64,000 nt of DNA. Origin: Norana najaformis (lineage: Eukaryota > Annelida > Clitellata > Crassiclitellata > Hormogastridae). Position numbers and translations under genes: made by a program. Location: assembly GCA_964023275.1 (NCBI GenBank), contig OZ029914.1, positions 36,444,424 to 36,508,423 on the forward strand, read 5' to 3'. This document shows positions 25,161 through 37,291 of this stretch, one piece after another (the first letter of the stretch is position 1; every line of letters starts with the position of its first letter). The notes beneath the pieces are model-generated. The model did not search any database and had not been told where the DNA came from. It saw only the letters and a list, made by a program, of their open reading frames with translations.

Positions 25161-26709
25161 CACAACTAATTGAAACGTCTTCACTGTGGCTACAATCGTG
25201 CACGCCCCACTCACTATGGATGCACTGATGTATTCCTGCTTCTGTTCCATTGCACATCACTTCATCCAACCATATTCTCCCTGTTCCTTCTCCGTAAGTA
25301 TTTCCAATTTTTGTACCGATGTAACTGATTTAAAACACAAGCAATAAGGTATCAACCAAGAAAAAGAAAGCACAGGTGGAGTCATATTATATTAGAAACT
25401 ACAATTAAAGATTAACATTAACCATGCAATATTGAAGCCACCGAGGTTTAAGTTAGCCGCTTGAATTCAACGAAAACTTCTAAGCAACCGTCATTCATGG
25501 TCACTGGTTATCTTGAGTTCATGCCTCAATATATCGACTCAGACTGTCGATCCTTTAAAGGATCTCTTCCGCAAGTTTTTACTCCAACTAGCTAAAGGAT
25601 ATCACAACTTAAATTCTGCCAAACTTCGTCAAAGGTCAGCGCTATTCGCTGTTATTTTCAGCATCGAGGTCTTGTGAGCTCGAAGTTCTGCCACCGTTTC
25701 TAATTGAGGGCTTTAAGGTTCAATTTGTAGTTGTTATAACAGCTGTATACAGTTGTCTTTTCCCAGAGTTTCTGATTAGGGTGTCGCTATTGGCATCTAG
25801 GAAAAAGCTATACTTTTGCTGTTCTTCAAGAGCAGTTACCTTGATGCTAACATATGGCCAATTACTGAACAATTTCCCACCATTCCATATTATCACACAT
25901 AGTTGATGCATGTATGTCGATGCAGCTTATACAAACTGTTGAGGTAATATTCTGCCACCCAAGCAACGGTAGGAACTCACATAAATTTTTCCAAAGCGCC
26001 TGACTAAGTTCAACTTCTCTTTGAGATATCACTGGTTTTTGATCGCGGTCATGCAACCATCCTCGTCTGTTTTGACGCGAATCATGCCTTTGATACTGTT
26101 GACCACGGAATTCATTTAGAGCGAACTGCACAGTCGTTTGGTGTCGAGAGTCGTTCTCTTTCCTGGTTGCTTTAATTTTTATCTGGGTTCAATAGATCAG
26201 TTACTTTTTGTTCCACACGATCTGACTGATCCATGTTTCACCTGGTGTTCCATAGCATTCCATCACATAACCTATACTTCATATTATGTGGTATCTTCTT
26301 TTATTGGCAAATAATTGTGTTGATTATTTCGTATGTTTGGGCAGCAGAATTTTAAAGAGTTGTGTTTCATGTGTGTAATATGTTCAAGCCTGACAGTCTA
26401 TGTTGTAGAAGAAGAAGTATGAATGCATGTATGATTCTTTTTCGTGACAAAATATTCGGTAATCAATGTCTGAATTTGAATATAAGTAACATGTTTATTA
26501 ACGCGTAAATATAAATATAACGCGTAAATATACAAGCAGGGAAATTTACCCGTATCCGAGACTAGCACAAGCAACTCTTGCGCTGGTAACCGTAAATGAG
26601 TCATCGCACACTGTTCCCCAGATTCCTAAATAGTAGATCTCCAATCGTCCTTCCTTTGAATTATTCGTATAAGAATTGTTTAAACGCACAGCAAAGTTTT
26701 GAGTGTATC
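25161..26709 (-). CDS. Gene 1 SRCR domain 4 (exon A 26550-26709, exon B 25161-25324)
   Basis: Exon [33 protein letters not shown]. Exon B: GYIGTKIGNTYGEG, VMCNGTEAGIHQCIHSEW, ending with a GTAAGT donor where other B exons have GTGAGT. Complete, six cysteines. LINE fossil at about 25690-26460. Confidence 0.95.
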
Positions 26710-27496
26710 CTACAAGTGCAATCATTTCCAATTTGAATTTCACATAATGAAACGTCATCAAAGTGTTGTTCGCAGGTTATGAATGAACAGAAAAGTTGGT
26801 CAATGGACAATAAGTGATAGAAAGAGGCAATGTGGAAGGCAATGTGAGTACATCGTCTTCTGAAAGTTGACTGCATTTTGGCAAAAAAATTCAAAGAATT
26901 TAGCGACAAAACACTTTGCGATATAAAAGAAGTGGACCTGTCGGCTTAGTTTACCTAATCAGCCTTTCAAGTAGGCATATGTAAAGTGACTACTTTGCTG
27001 CAGCGCATAAACTTGAGTAAAATATGCAACCAAGAGGCGCTGATTTACTTGCATTAGTGATCCCTGATCCAGGTGCTCGATGCGTTTACTAGTGGGCTTA
27101 TGTAAAGTCTAGCATATGCGATATAGATCGACAAACTGTCTCTACTCTGATTGATGAATATTTTCTATTGTTAAAGATCTCGCCAATTTAACCGTAACAA
27201 AAAAGGCAATAATAGATTTTTGTTATTCAATGATCGTCTCGAAATGAAAACTGCATGTCGTGTCCTGAATCCCTAGCAATGCACTTCAACATTACTAAAA
27301 CGTGTTGGTTTCTATTGCAAATATATACTAATATAAAGTTTAGAAATCAATTCGAGTAGCTAACCACAAATAAGAATGCCAAACATACACTTGCATTGAA
27401 GTGAAGTGTAAAAGTAAAAAAATAATCCCGTTTATAAAACCAAGTTATTCAGTGTTACACGATCGAGGGTCAAGTAGGGTTGTGACATGCACTCAC

Positions 27497-28988
27497 CACA
27501 ACTAATTGATATATCTTTACTGTGGCTGCAGTTATGCACGCCCCAATCACGATGGGGGCACTGATGTATACCAATTTCGGTTCCTCTGCATATCACATCA
27601 TCCAACCATATTCGACCTGTTCCTCCTCCGTATCTATTTCCAATTTCTCTCCCGATGTAGCTGATTTAAAATACAAACAACAACGTATCGAGCAAGGAAA
27701 ATAAAAGTCAGCAGGAGTCCTAATACACAATAAACTACAAGTAAACATTAACAATTACCTTGCAATATTAAAAGCACCGACACTTAAGTTAGCTGCTCAA
27801 ATTCAAGAAAAGCTTTCAAGCAACCGTAATTCAAAGCCACTGGTTATCTGAAGTTCATGCGTCGAAAGATTGCCTCAATCCGTCGCTCTACTGACAACGC
27901 TCCACCATCGTCCTTCCCTCTAACTGACTGAAGAATATTACTATTTTATTTTAGACGACCTTCATCGAAGACCTGAGCTATTCGCTGTTGTCGTCACCAT
28001 CGACGTCGTGTGACTTCAATGTTCTGTTTCCTTTTCTAGATAAAGGATTCAAAGATGACTATTAGCAGTTTTTACAATTGTTTTGTAATACGTGTTCTGA
28101 TAGACAGTCGCTTTGCAAAGACGATCAATTTATTTCGACGTCTTTCAAGATTCGTAATCTTGTTGTTATTTGCATGGCCAATTGACGAGCTATTTTTAAC
28201 TTATCTCTATTATCATAGACAGTTGAGAAATATGTGTCGTTGCAGCATTTCACACACAATCTGAAGTCAAACTCCTTTTCGAACAACAATTGGAACTCGG
28301 CCAAATTTCTTTCGAAGCGTCTGCTGTGGCTCAGATTCTGCTTGAGACAATGATCGAGGTCATGTTCCAATCCTCGTCTGATTTCACTTGAGTTATACAC
28401 TTGACATTGTTGACCATGGAATTCTTTTAAAGTGCCAGGCACGTTGGCTTGATGTAGCGGTTCGTTCTATTTCCTCTTTGCCTTAAATCCTATCTGAATG
28501 CACCATGCCAGTTAAGTTTTTCCACGCGGTCTGACCAGTCCTTGGTTTACTTGTTCAACCATAACATTCCATCATCGGACCCAAAACTAAAATTTCGTGA
28601 AATTGTCTTTGTTCACGAATAATTGTGTTGAATATTTGATAGATTTTGCTAAAAAGAGTTGATGTGCTTTTGCTTATCATTTTAAAGCCTGACAGTGTAT
28701 GCTGAGGAATAAAGAAGTTAGAACGATTGTTTGATTCTTATTCGTGACATAGCATTAGGTAAACATGGTTTGAAATCGGAATATTACATATTCTAATGCA
28801 GCGTAATAATACAAGGAAGAAAATTTACCCATATCCGAGACTGGCACATGCTACTCTTGCGCTGGCACTTGTAAATGAGTCATCACACACCGTTCCCCAG
28901 GCTCCTGAATAATAGATCTCCAATCGTCCTTCACTCGAATTATTCGAGAGAGAATTGTTCAGTCGTACGGCAAAGTTATCGATGTATC
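27497..28988 (-). CDS. Gene 1 SRCR domain 3 (exon A 28829-28988, exon B 27497-27660)
   Basis: Exon [19 protein letters not shown] and [18 protein letters not shown]. Exon [33 protein letters not shown]. Complete, six cysteines. Closest partners by eye are domain 7 (same RGTEIG..HRDW exon B) and domain 11 (same LNNSLSNNS exon A). LINE fossil at about 28010-28770. Confidence 0.95.
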
Positions 28989-29746
28989 CTAAAAATGCAA
29001 TCATTTTCAATTTGGATTTGACATAGGAAAGCGTCACCAAATTGTGGTTTGCAGGTTATGAATTAACAGAAAGGTTGGTCGGTGGACAATAGATGTTTGA
29101 AACAGACTTGGTGGAAAGGAATGTTAGTAGATCATCTTTTCGATGTTGACGGTACATGGCACGGTGCATGGAAGTTGGCGGCGAAACCCATGCGGTATAG
29201 AAGAAGTCAACTTGAATTCTTACTTGACCTATTTAGCATTTGAAATAGGTACATCTGAAGTGGCTGCAAGAACGTATAAAGTCGGGTAATAATTTCCAGC
29301 CGAAAGGCGCTGACAGCTTGCAATAAAAAAAATCCAGCTACCTTTGCGTCGAGCACCATCGCCCTTTCATTGGGAATTTGTCTCTTCTGTTGAATATTAA
29401 TGATATTTTTTGTTCCTTACACGCTTCCTAATATACCAAATGGCCTGTTGAAGGCATTATCAGATATTTGTTATGCTATGATCGCTTCATAACGGAAAGG
29501 GCATGTCATTATCTGAATCCCTCGCCTGAACTCAATCTTTAGTGAAAGATATATCGAGACCTTCATTAAAACATATACTAACAGACAGTTTATAAATCTA
29601 GTGTATTAGCACATCACAAAGGAGAGTCCTGAATTTAGACTTACATAAAAGCGAAATGAGAATGCAAAGAAGTTAATTCGTTCATAAAACCAAAATATTC
29701 GGCACAAAAACCTTAAGGTTGTAATCGGGTAGTGACATGCGCTCAC

Positions 29747-31353
29747 CACAACTAATTGAGACATCTTCATAGTGGCCGCAATCATTCACGCCCCATCGAT
29801 TATGAGAGCACTGATGTATACCAATTTCGGTTCCAATGCAAACCACTTCATCCAACCATATTCGACCTGTTCCTGCTCCGTATCTATTTCCAATTTCTCT
29901 ACCGAAGTACCTGATTTAAAATACAAACAGCAAGGTAACGAGCAAGCAAACTAAGTGGTAGCACGGGTCATAATATATAAAATGACTACTACCAATTTTA
30001 GAGGTTATCTTGCACTATCGAGAGTTTTAGTTAGCGCTGAAATTTAAAAAACCGTTCAAGCAACCGTCAGTCAAAGCCACTGATTACATATCTGTAGTTC
30101 AAGCGTTAAAAGACTGACGCGGCCTCGCGCTTAACTGGTAACGATCCACCGCCAACCTTCTCCACAAATGACTGAAGAATATAACATTTTAATTAGAACC
30201 GAACTTTACCTGCGTTTTTCGCTGTTGTCCTCACCGTCGAAGTCGTATGAGTTCGTAGTTCTGTCTTCGTTTCTAGTTAAGGGATTTAGGGATGACTGTT
30301 TGCAGTATTTGCTTTGTTTTGTAATACTCCTTTTTGAAGAAGGTGGTTCCCGTTTCGCCTAAACGAGCTGTTCTTTGCCTCCGTTTCTAGTCAAGGTATT
30401 TATGGATCACTTATCGCAGCTTTTGCTATTGTTTTGTAATACTGCTTTTTGTTGAGGGTCTTTTCCCGCCTAGTACTAACGAACTATTCTTTTGCCGTCT
30501 TTCATGAGTCGTGATATTGTGTTGCTAATGACATAGCCATTTGTCGAACTATTTCCAGCTTACCTTTACTAATGCAGGTAGCTGAGAAATCTGTGTCGAT
30601 GCGGCATTTCATACAAAACCTGTAGGCTAACTACTGCTATCCAAACAAAGAAAAGTTTCACAACGTATGTTGTAACTCACGTTCCGTTTGAGACATTTTG
30701 GTGTCTTGATCGGGGCCATATGACTATCCCGGTCCGTTTTAGCTCGAGTTGTGCCTTTGATATATTTACCATGGAATTCTTTTGGAGCGACGTGCACGTT
30801 CGTTTGGTGTCGCGAGTATATTGTCTTCCTGATTGACTCTTTTGCAATTTATACGCAACAAGGCAGTTAGTTTTCATTTCACACGGTCTGATAGGTTTTA
30901 CTTTGTATTATATGTCATTCCATCTTAAACCAGATATTTCATATTCTGTTATGTCTCCTTTGTAGCTCAGTAATTGTGTTGAATTTTTCACAGGTTTTGA
31001 TAGTAAGAATTGTAAATATTTGAGGTTCTTATGTATAATATATTCAAGCCTGGCAGTCTGTGTTATGGAAAGAAAATGCACGAAAACATGTTTGATTCTT
31101 ATTTGCGAAACAGCACTAGACCGTAGGAAATCGATGCCTGAAGCTCATTAACATATTCTAGTACCGCGTGATTATACAAGCAGGATAACTCACCCAAATC
31201 CGAGACTCGCACATGCCACTCTTGCGCTGACATTCGTGAACGAGTCATCACATACTGTTCCCCAGACTCCTGAATAGTAGATCTCCAAACGTCCTTCCTT
31301 TGAGCTATTTCCGAAAGGATTCATTAATCTCACGGCAAAGTTTTCAATGTATC
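29747..31353 (-). CDS. Gene 1 SRCR domain 2 (exon A 31194-31353, exon B 29747-29910)
   Basis: Exon A: GYIENFAVRLMNPFGNSS, donor GG|GTGAGT. Exon [33 protein letters not shown]. Complete, six cysteines. The A-B intron (1.28 kb) carries the LINE fossil at about 30240-31120. The intron upstream of exon A holds a roughly 300-bp insert (31685-31980) shared with domains 5 and 9. Confidence 0.95.
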
Positions 31354-31684
31354 CTGAAAGTGCAATCGTTCGCAAATTGGATATGACATAGGAAAGCGTA
31401 AACAAAATGCTGCTTGCAGAATATTAAAGAATGGAAAAAGTGGGTAGTAGACCACGTTTTGTTTAGAGAGGCTACGGCGAAGGCAATGTGGGTACATCGC
31501 TTTCTAGCATTTAACAAACTTCAACGCCGAATGACAAGCGGTAAAGAGCAAGTGAGCCTGTCGACTTTCTTGATCTATTCAGCTTTTCAAATAGGTCAAC
31601 TCAAAGATACTATCTACCAGCAACGCATAAAATTCGTATGAATTGCGAGTGTAATATAACCAAATAGTGAAATAATTATAAACT

Positions 31685-31980
31685 TAAAACATGCCGGTGT
31701 CTAATTCACAAGAGATTATGAGATGGCGCCCCGAAATGAAAAGTCGTGATCAGGTAGCATCCATTAGGTCAATCTACAAGACACAGAAGCAGCCTACGGT
31801 GGAAAGACAATTCGTAGAAAGTAAGTTTTATATTGAGAACGAACTGACAGAAGCTGCATTGCAAAACGACAGACACAAGGACAGAGTTCCGAAAGTTAGG
31901 TCCAGCAAACGAAAAAGACCGTTCTTCAAGAACAGTTCTAGTTCAAGCATTTACCAGAGAAAGACAATCAGATGACCTAG
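31685..31980. repeat. Intronic insert shared by three gene 1 modules (domain 2 copy)
   Basis: Counterpart of 24400-24720, including GGTCCAGCAA near the end. A plus-strand open frame (31691-31975) crosses it, but the other copies do not preserve that frame, so I do not call a gene. Confidence 0.8.
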
Positions 31981-32449
31981 CTTAATACTGGTAAGTCTGG
32001 GGAATAAAAACTAAAAGACGAAGGATTTCTTGTGCTAATAAAGAATTAGCTTACCATGCGTCCCTTAACGGCGCGATTGATCAGCAGACTGATTCTTCTA
32101 AGGTTTATGAAGCACACTTTCTAATATAACTGACCTTCTTAATATATATTTATGACCTAAAGAAGACACTATCAGATCTTTATCATACAATGATCGCTTT
32201 GAAATGGAAGTTATCTCAAACTTCAATGAAAACATATTTTGAGGCCTTACGCCTATTGGAAACATATATACTAAATGAAAGTTTAAAATTCAATTGTAGT
32301 AACGCATCACCAAGGACAGTCCCAAAACTAGGCTTATGTACAAGTGATGGAAACATGGTCAAAGTTAATCCAATTAATCCGGTATTATAAAACCAAATTA
32401 TTCAGTTCAGCACGATCGAGGCTATTGTATGATTGTGACATGCACTCAC

Positions 32450-33233
32450 CACAACTAATCGAAACATCTTCAGAGTGGTCACAATCGTGCACGCCCCACT
32501 CATTATGGAGGCACTGATCTATGCCAGTTTCGGTTCCATTGCACCGTACATCATCCAACCATATTCGACCTGTTCCTGCTCCGTAAGTATTTCTAATGTC
32601 TGTACCGATGTAGCTGATTTAAAATACAGGCAACGAGGTATCGAGAAAGAAAAAAAAATCACAAGTGCAGTCATACTATATAAGAAACTACAAACAAACA
32701 TTAACATTCAAGTTGCAATATTGAAGCCTCTGACGTTTAAGTTAGCCGCTTTAATTAAACGAAGATTTCTAAGCAACCGTAATTTAAGGCCACTGATTGT
32801 CCTGATTTTATGCCTCAATATATCGACTCAGACGATTTTATCTTCGTTGTTGGCAAATAATTGTGTTGATTCTTTCGTCGGTTTGGGTAGCAGGAATCTG
32901 AATAGTTGATGGCCTTGTGTGTAATATGTTTCAGCCCAAAGTCTCTGTTGTGGTAGAAAGAAGTTTAAATGCATGTGCAATTCTTATTTGTGACACAGTA
33001 TTAGGTAATTAATGTGTGAAATTGCATTGTAATATATTCTTATACCGTGTAATTTACATGCAGGGAAGCTTACCCATATCCAAGACTGGCACATGCTACT
33101 CTTGCGCTGTAATCTGTAAACGAGTCATCACACACTGTTCCCCAGACTCCTGAATAGTAGATCTCCAATCGGCCTTCGTTTGAATTATTCGAATAAGGAT
33201 TGTTTAATCTCACGGCAAAGTTTTCAGTGCATT
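32450..33233 (-). CDS. Gene 1 SRCR domain 1 (exon A 33074-33233, exon B 32450-32613)
   Basis: First SRCR of gene 1. Exon A opens [18 protein letters not shown] and ends CASLGYG. Exon B opens GYIGTDIRNTYGAG and contains VRCNGTETGIDQCLHNEW. The six group A cysteines are present. The A-B intron is only 460 bp: the LINE fossil is reduced to its last part (32820-33010). Exon B shares the NTYG signature with domains 4 and 8. Confidence 0.95.
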
Positions 33234-33839
33234 CTACAAATGCAATCAGTTGCAATTTGGATTTCACATAGGGAAGCGTTGCGAGAGTGATGTTTGCAGG
33301 TTATGAATGAACATAAGGTTGGCCAGTGGACGACAAGTGATTGAAAGAGGCTAAGTTAGAGGCAATGTGGGTACATCGTCTTCTGGAAGTTGACTGAATT
33401 TGGCAAAACTGCATCAAATTTAGCGCTGGTACACCAGCGGCATAGAAGAAGTCAACCTGTCGACTTTCTGGACATATTTAGCTTCTGAAATACTCCCATT
33501 TAAAGTGGCCACCTTGCAGCAAGCAAATAAAATTAGTTTAAAATATGCTGCTGAATTTCAATGCTTTACTTGGAATTAATAAGTTACCAGATTACTCCGC
33601 TTCAAGCAATCTGTGAGGTAGATCGGCAAACTGTTCCCTCCGTAGAAAAGTCATGCGGCTCCTTAATAGCTATTAGTCATGAAAGTGATTACCAAAACCT
33701 TACGTGTTCCAAGAATTTTATACCAGCAAATCTCTGACAAATGATAAACACTGCACATAGGGTAAATAAATAATGGTCAGTATAAAAACTGTAGATTCAA
33801 ACCAAATGCTGAGAGACAAGTCCGTTTTCCTGACCGCCT

Positions 33840-34938
33840 CAAATCTACCACTTATCGACCTATCTCGATTCAACCGATTTTCTTGATCCATCGCCTCTCG
33901 ATTCGTGTGCTCTCCATTCAACTTCTATTGATCCATCCCTCCGCTTAACCTCTGATCCTCTCGCGATCGATCCTGAAGTATCATCCTTTCCGATCTTTCG
34001 CACATTGTGCCATGATTCGCACCGATCCACCCTTCTTGATCTATCCCCCATATTCTTCCTTGATTTTATAGTGATTCGCTTTAGTCTGTCGCTGGATCTG
34101 ATCTTCTCATTTCACCCCAGGATCTCCCGCCCCTTTACTCGATCCTGCCTTCGGCGGACGGGCCTATGTTATGCCGCGTCCGCTTACCGAGAGACAGGCG
34201 GCTCGAGTGAGTACCGGCGCTGTTGTCGTATTGGTGACATGGCGCCGGTGTTATATTTCGCTTGTTCTAATTGCTACAAAGGGTTCACGGACCACGCACA
34301 TGTCAAAGGCTTTTTGAATGAATGACAAGCGCAGGATTGGTTGGAGAAGAAGAGGTGGAGAGGAGTAGAGGAAAGAATGAGGAAGGAGGAGAAAGGATGG
34401 AAAAGAAAATATGGGCGGGGAGAAGATGTGGAAGAAGAGAGAGTAAATCGGGAAGGAATAGAGGATTTTATCCAGAAGGTACGTTATGTAGAGCGAAATG
34501 GAGCGAAACCATGCGAGTGGAGTGCTGAGAGGGAGTTGGGATGGATATAAGAAGGGAAAAGGGAGAAGCGGGAAGCGTCAGGGGATTTTCCACAGATTCT
34601 CTAGTAAGAATTTACTATGGTGTTCAGTGATGGTGTTGTAAAGACTGCCAGCAGACAATTTACATTAAGAAATGTCTTCGAATGTCTACGACTGTAATGA
34701 TATGTTGTAGGTAGAGGCGTGCAAGTTTATCAGCGCGAACCTTACCATTCTTTAGCATCTTGTTAACACTGTCATTATTTACACGCTTTATCAAGTCCAG
34801 GTTGAAAGAAGAGCCGTGGTCTTGATGTAAATTTCATTTATCGACCTATTTCCAACTTATCTTTAGTATCCCAGTTAGCTTATAAACACATGGAGATGCA
34901 GGGTCCAATTCTGTTAAACTGTCATGAAAGCGCATTAC
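33840..34938. repeat. Segment shared by the 5' parts of genes 1 and 2 (gene 1 copy)
   Basis: Intron between signal exon and SRCR domain 1. It aligns by eye with 55.64-57.39 kb: a GATCC-rich CT stretch (33840-34140), a GC-richer part near 34160-34250, a long purine-rich tract (34320-34600) and a LINE remnant at 34745-34870. The open frames in the purine-rich tract are low-complexity (Lys/Arg/Glu) and I do not call them genes. Confidence 0.65.
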
Positions 34939-34987
34939 CTGTCACAAATGAGAAACATCCCAGAAGCATCAGTAACACGGTGGACAT
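34939..34987 (-). CDS. Signal-peptide exon of SRCR gene 1
   Basis: The ATG at 34987 gives MSTVLLMLLGCFSFVT plus one base, then a GTAATG donor in phase 1. It has the same 49-nt length and phase as the gene 2 exon at 57395-57443, with conserved flanks, and joins in phase to SRCR domain 1 at 33233. Hydrophobic from residue 4 to 15, as a signal peptide should be. Confidence 0.75.
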
Positions 34988-36143
34988 CCTTTCTGTTAAG
35001 CGGTAATTCAGCTGCAGACCTATCTACCACATTTTCAGGAACAAAGCGAAACCTGAAACAAGTGGAGGTGCAGATATGAATGACTCATTTCTAAAGTTAC
35101 AGTGACACTTGCAGCATTCAAAAGGCCATCACTAGAGAAGTTTGAATAATCAATTTATGCGAGTTCGGATATTTCATGGCACTTCGTGTTAAGTGTTGCG
35201 GTCACTTCAAGAACGAACAGGTCCCTTATTCGGAGTCAATGGCGTCGTGGAAATAAAATTTAAAAAAAACAACCGCAACCGGGGTTATGAGAGAGTTGTC
35301 TGCATTTTGGCTTAAGTGGATATGGCAGTAGCCATAACCAATTGTAACGATCTTTGTCTTTCATAGGGGGGTCAATCCTCCTATATAGTCCGTCTAAGCT
35401 GAGAATTGAATCACATTTGAATTACAGCATTTCCTTTTAAATCAAATTTTTTTATTGTGCCTGCAATATCTATACGCAAAACTATATATGACTACATATT
35501 CTTATCTGACTATGTTCATGCTACGCGTAAATCGATTCATTGTTATACATACGATATTCATAGATTAACCAGTGTACATATCTGCGGCAATCTTTTTTGG
35601 TCTCACTAGGTAACGCTAGATATCTATGTGGCACTATAACCTTCAACAACTTCTCATTGCTTCGTTAAGAGAAATTTTCAGGAATAAAATACACAGTGGA
35701 TAAGAATTCAGCTCGAAAGCCATTAGGAAGATCCCGAAAGACCATAATGTCACTGCAGTGTGGCACACTTACACTGGCTGCATATCGACTAAATAATTCA
35801 TTTTAAAATATGTCAAACGGTTACAAGCTATTACATCAGAATCAGCCGTAAAGAGACGCTAAAGAAATACTTTATGATCAATGTAAGTAAAAAGTTCGGC
35901 AATGTCAGCGTTCGAGATGTGTACTAGAATTATTTCGTGCTTTAAATGTTTCCAAGCACATACTATTAATTATCTATCAATTAGTAAGCGGCATCGCGAA
36001 GCCGGGAGTGGAATATATTTCAAAAGAAACTAATTAACACTAAAAGGCAGAACTATTTTATAGCAATGCGAAATCCATATAATGCTTTTGTCCGATTCTG
36101 AAATGTAATTATTATTTAACTAAACTAAATGTTGCAACTTTAC
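34988..36143. other. Gene 1 first intron, homologous to 57.45-59.6 kb
   Basis: Shared landmarks with gene 2 include CATGTTCATGCTACGCGTAAATC (35512 and 58987; cited here as a landmark pair only by its core ATGCTACGCGTAAATC) and AATTATTTCGTGCTTTAAAT (about 35930 and 59397). No coding content is seen. The gene 2 copy is about 1 kb longer because of unrelated sequence at about 57.75-58.79 kb. Confidence 0.6.
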
Positions 36144-36260
36144 CTGCAAAAATTTTGACCGTTAAGCCACTAATCTAGAATGGGGAAATAGACAATTTGG
36201 CCTAGTCTGCTTATACGTTCTGATTCCGACGAATAAATACCAATTTGACATGGAATACAT
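36144..36260 (-). other. Putative 5' untranslated exon, SRCR gene 1
   Basis: Homologue of the leader exon at 59596, with a GCAG|GTAAAG donor at 36144 and CTTAACGGTCAA and GAACGTAT upstream. The surrounding 35.3-36.3 kb also aligns by eye with 58.8-59.8 kb. The TATA box seen in gene 2 is not conserved, so the start is approximate. Confidence 0.4.
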
Positions 36261-37047
36261 AATAGTGAGGCGCAGGTGTTGAAAGCGCCGTGTGGCGCAA
36301 TTCCTCGCGAAATCAGTTGATACCTAATTTCGCGCTTCATTATTCATGCACATACTATTATGCAAACAAATATATACATATACTTATGCTTGAGCAGTTT
36401 GAAAGAACTCATGTACTGAAATAGCTGAATACTTGACAGTTTGTATAGTTAGATTCTTTGGCATGTGTTCTATGAACTATTTATACTTGAGGTATCTATG
36501 TCTTGCTATGAACCTTCATCGAAGTTTAATGTTTCTGTGAGTTAGCATATCATGTGCACTGATTAACACGCAGAGTTTTGCCAGCTATGCGGCTCATAAG
36601 TTGAACGCTGCTCATTTGAATTTATTGTACACGTATTTTTGACTATCATATTTTAAATTTAGCCCGGAACTAGTGATACTAGTGGTACGGGTGGATTGGT
36701 GTTGACCGATGCTTTTGGACTGGTTGCCAAATGACAAGGAACTATTGTCGAACTTGCCTTCGCCTATGATGGCTAAGGATGGGGTGGCTTATTCCGCGAG
36801 TGGCAAAGGCGAACTGAGCTGACGTCGGATCCTCGAATCATCTACAGCGTCGTATGGCTGCGCTTAATGTGTGTGAGAGTATATTTCGGTGCTTTCCTGT
36901 GTAGGACTGTATGACATTAGTAATTAGTTATAACCCAGAGAGGATCTTTGTACATAGCAATCTGTCAATATACATTGTAAATTGAAAATGAGTTTTGTTG
37001 CAATTACGTGCAATCAAATTCGTGACAATGCCTACTAGAAACTATCT

Positions 37048-37291
37048 CTAAAGTAAACCTGGCATATCGGCTCCAGTGACCGAAACCGTCGTCTTGACTT
37101 GGGCTGCATGCACAGACACAGCGAAATTCTTCTGACCAACTTCTTCTAAGTTGCTATGCTGAGATTCCTTATAGTCAGTGTGATGCAATTTATTAGAAGG
37201 ACTGGTGGGGAAAGACTTATCAGCAGCAGTGGCGCCAATATTTCCAGTTATGGCTATATTCCTCGGTGGCACAGACGATAGTAGGAGATGC
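37048..37291 (-). CDS. Putative cytoplasmic-tail exon with stop (SRCR gene 2)
   Basis: After the acceptor TATCTGCAG the leading G completes AA to a lysine codon from the transmembrane exon. The 80-residue tail is hydrophilic and Ser/Thr-rich, with PTSPSNK, HTDYKESQHSNLEEV and QKNFAVSV, and stops at TAG 37048. DYKES and the Ser/Thr-Pro site could be phosphorylation sites, but no named signalling motif is clear. AATAAA on the minus strand at 36621-36626 could be the polyadenylation signal. It could instead belong to another gene. Confidence 0.45.

Larger units (their letters stand above)
6880..33010 (+). mobile_element. Twelve copies of one decayed LINE fragment in the gene 1 A-B introns
   Basis: Each A-B intron of gene 1 contains a plus-strand (antisense) relic at approximately: 6880-7560, 9040-9760, 11280-11990, 13440-14140, 15700-16450, 17950-18320 with 19220-19740, 21250-22000, 23520-23850, 25690-26460, 28010-28770, 30240-31120, 32820-33010. 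Recognisable pieces in translation: MANYRPISSL or similar, LLTMEF after a DTVDH-like site, YLDxRxQLVFVP and DRSMVSPGVP, matching CR1/L2-type reverse transcriptase in order. All are full of stops. The fragment sits at the same place relative to the exons, so it was copied with the domains. Gene 2 units keep only the first part ([13 protein letters not shown], for example at 45725-45770). Confidence 0.75.
6293..36300 (-). other. SRCR gene 1, whole-gene model (12 SRCR domains)
   Basis: Minus-strand gene: 5' exon ending at 36144, signal exon 34939-34987, then twelve A/B exon pairs from 33233 to 6352. All 24 exons are open and in phase (49 + 12x324 nt). The extracellular part would be about 1,310 residues of tandem SRCR domains with almost no linkers. 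No transmembrane exon was identified. If the last donor at 6352 is not used, the frame reaches a stop at 6293 after 18 more residues, giving a secreted protein of 1331 residues. Otherwise 3' exons lie below 6.3 kb. A separate signal exon and 5' flank argue against fusing it with gene 2. Confidence 0.7.

Noticed and set aside
34322-34550. Lys/Glu/Arg-rich open frames
   Set aside because: Purine-rich low-complexity tract, open in two frames at once and not conserved in frame in the homologous tract at 56.8-57.06 kb.
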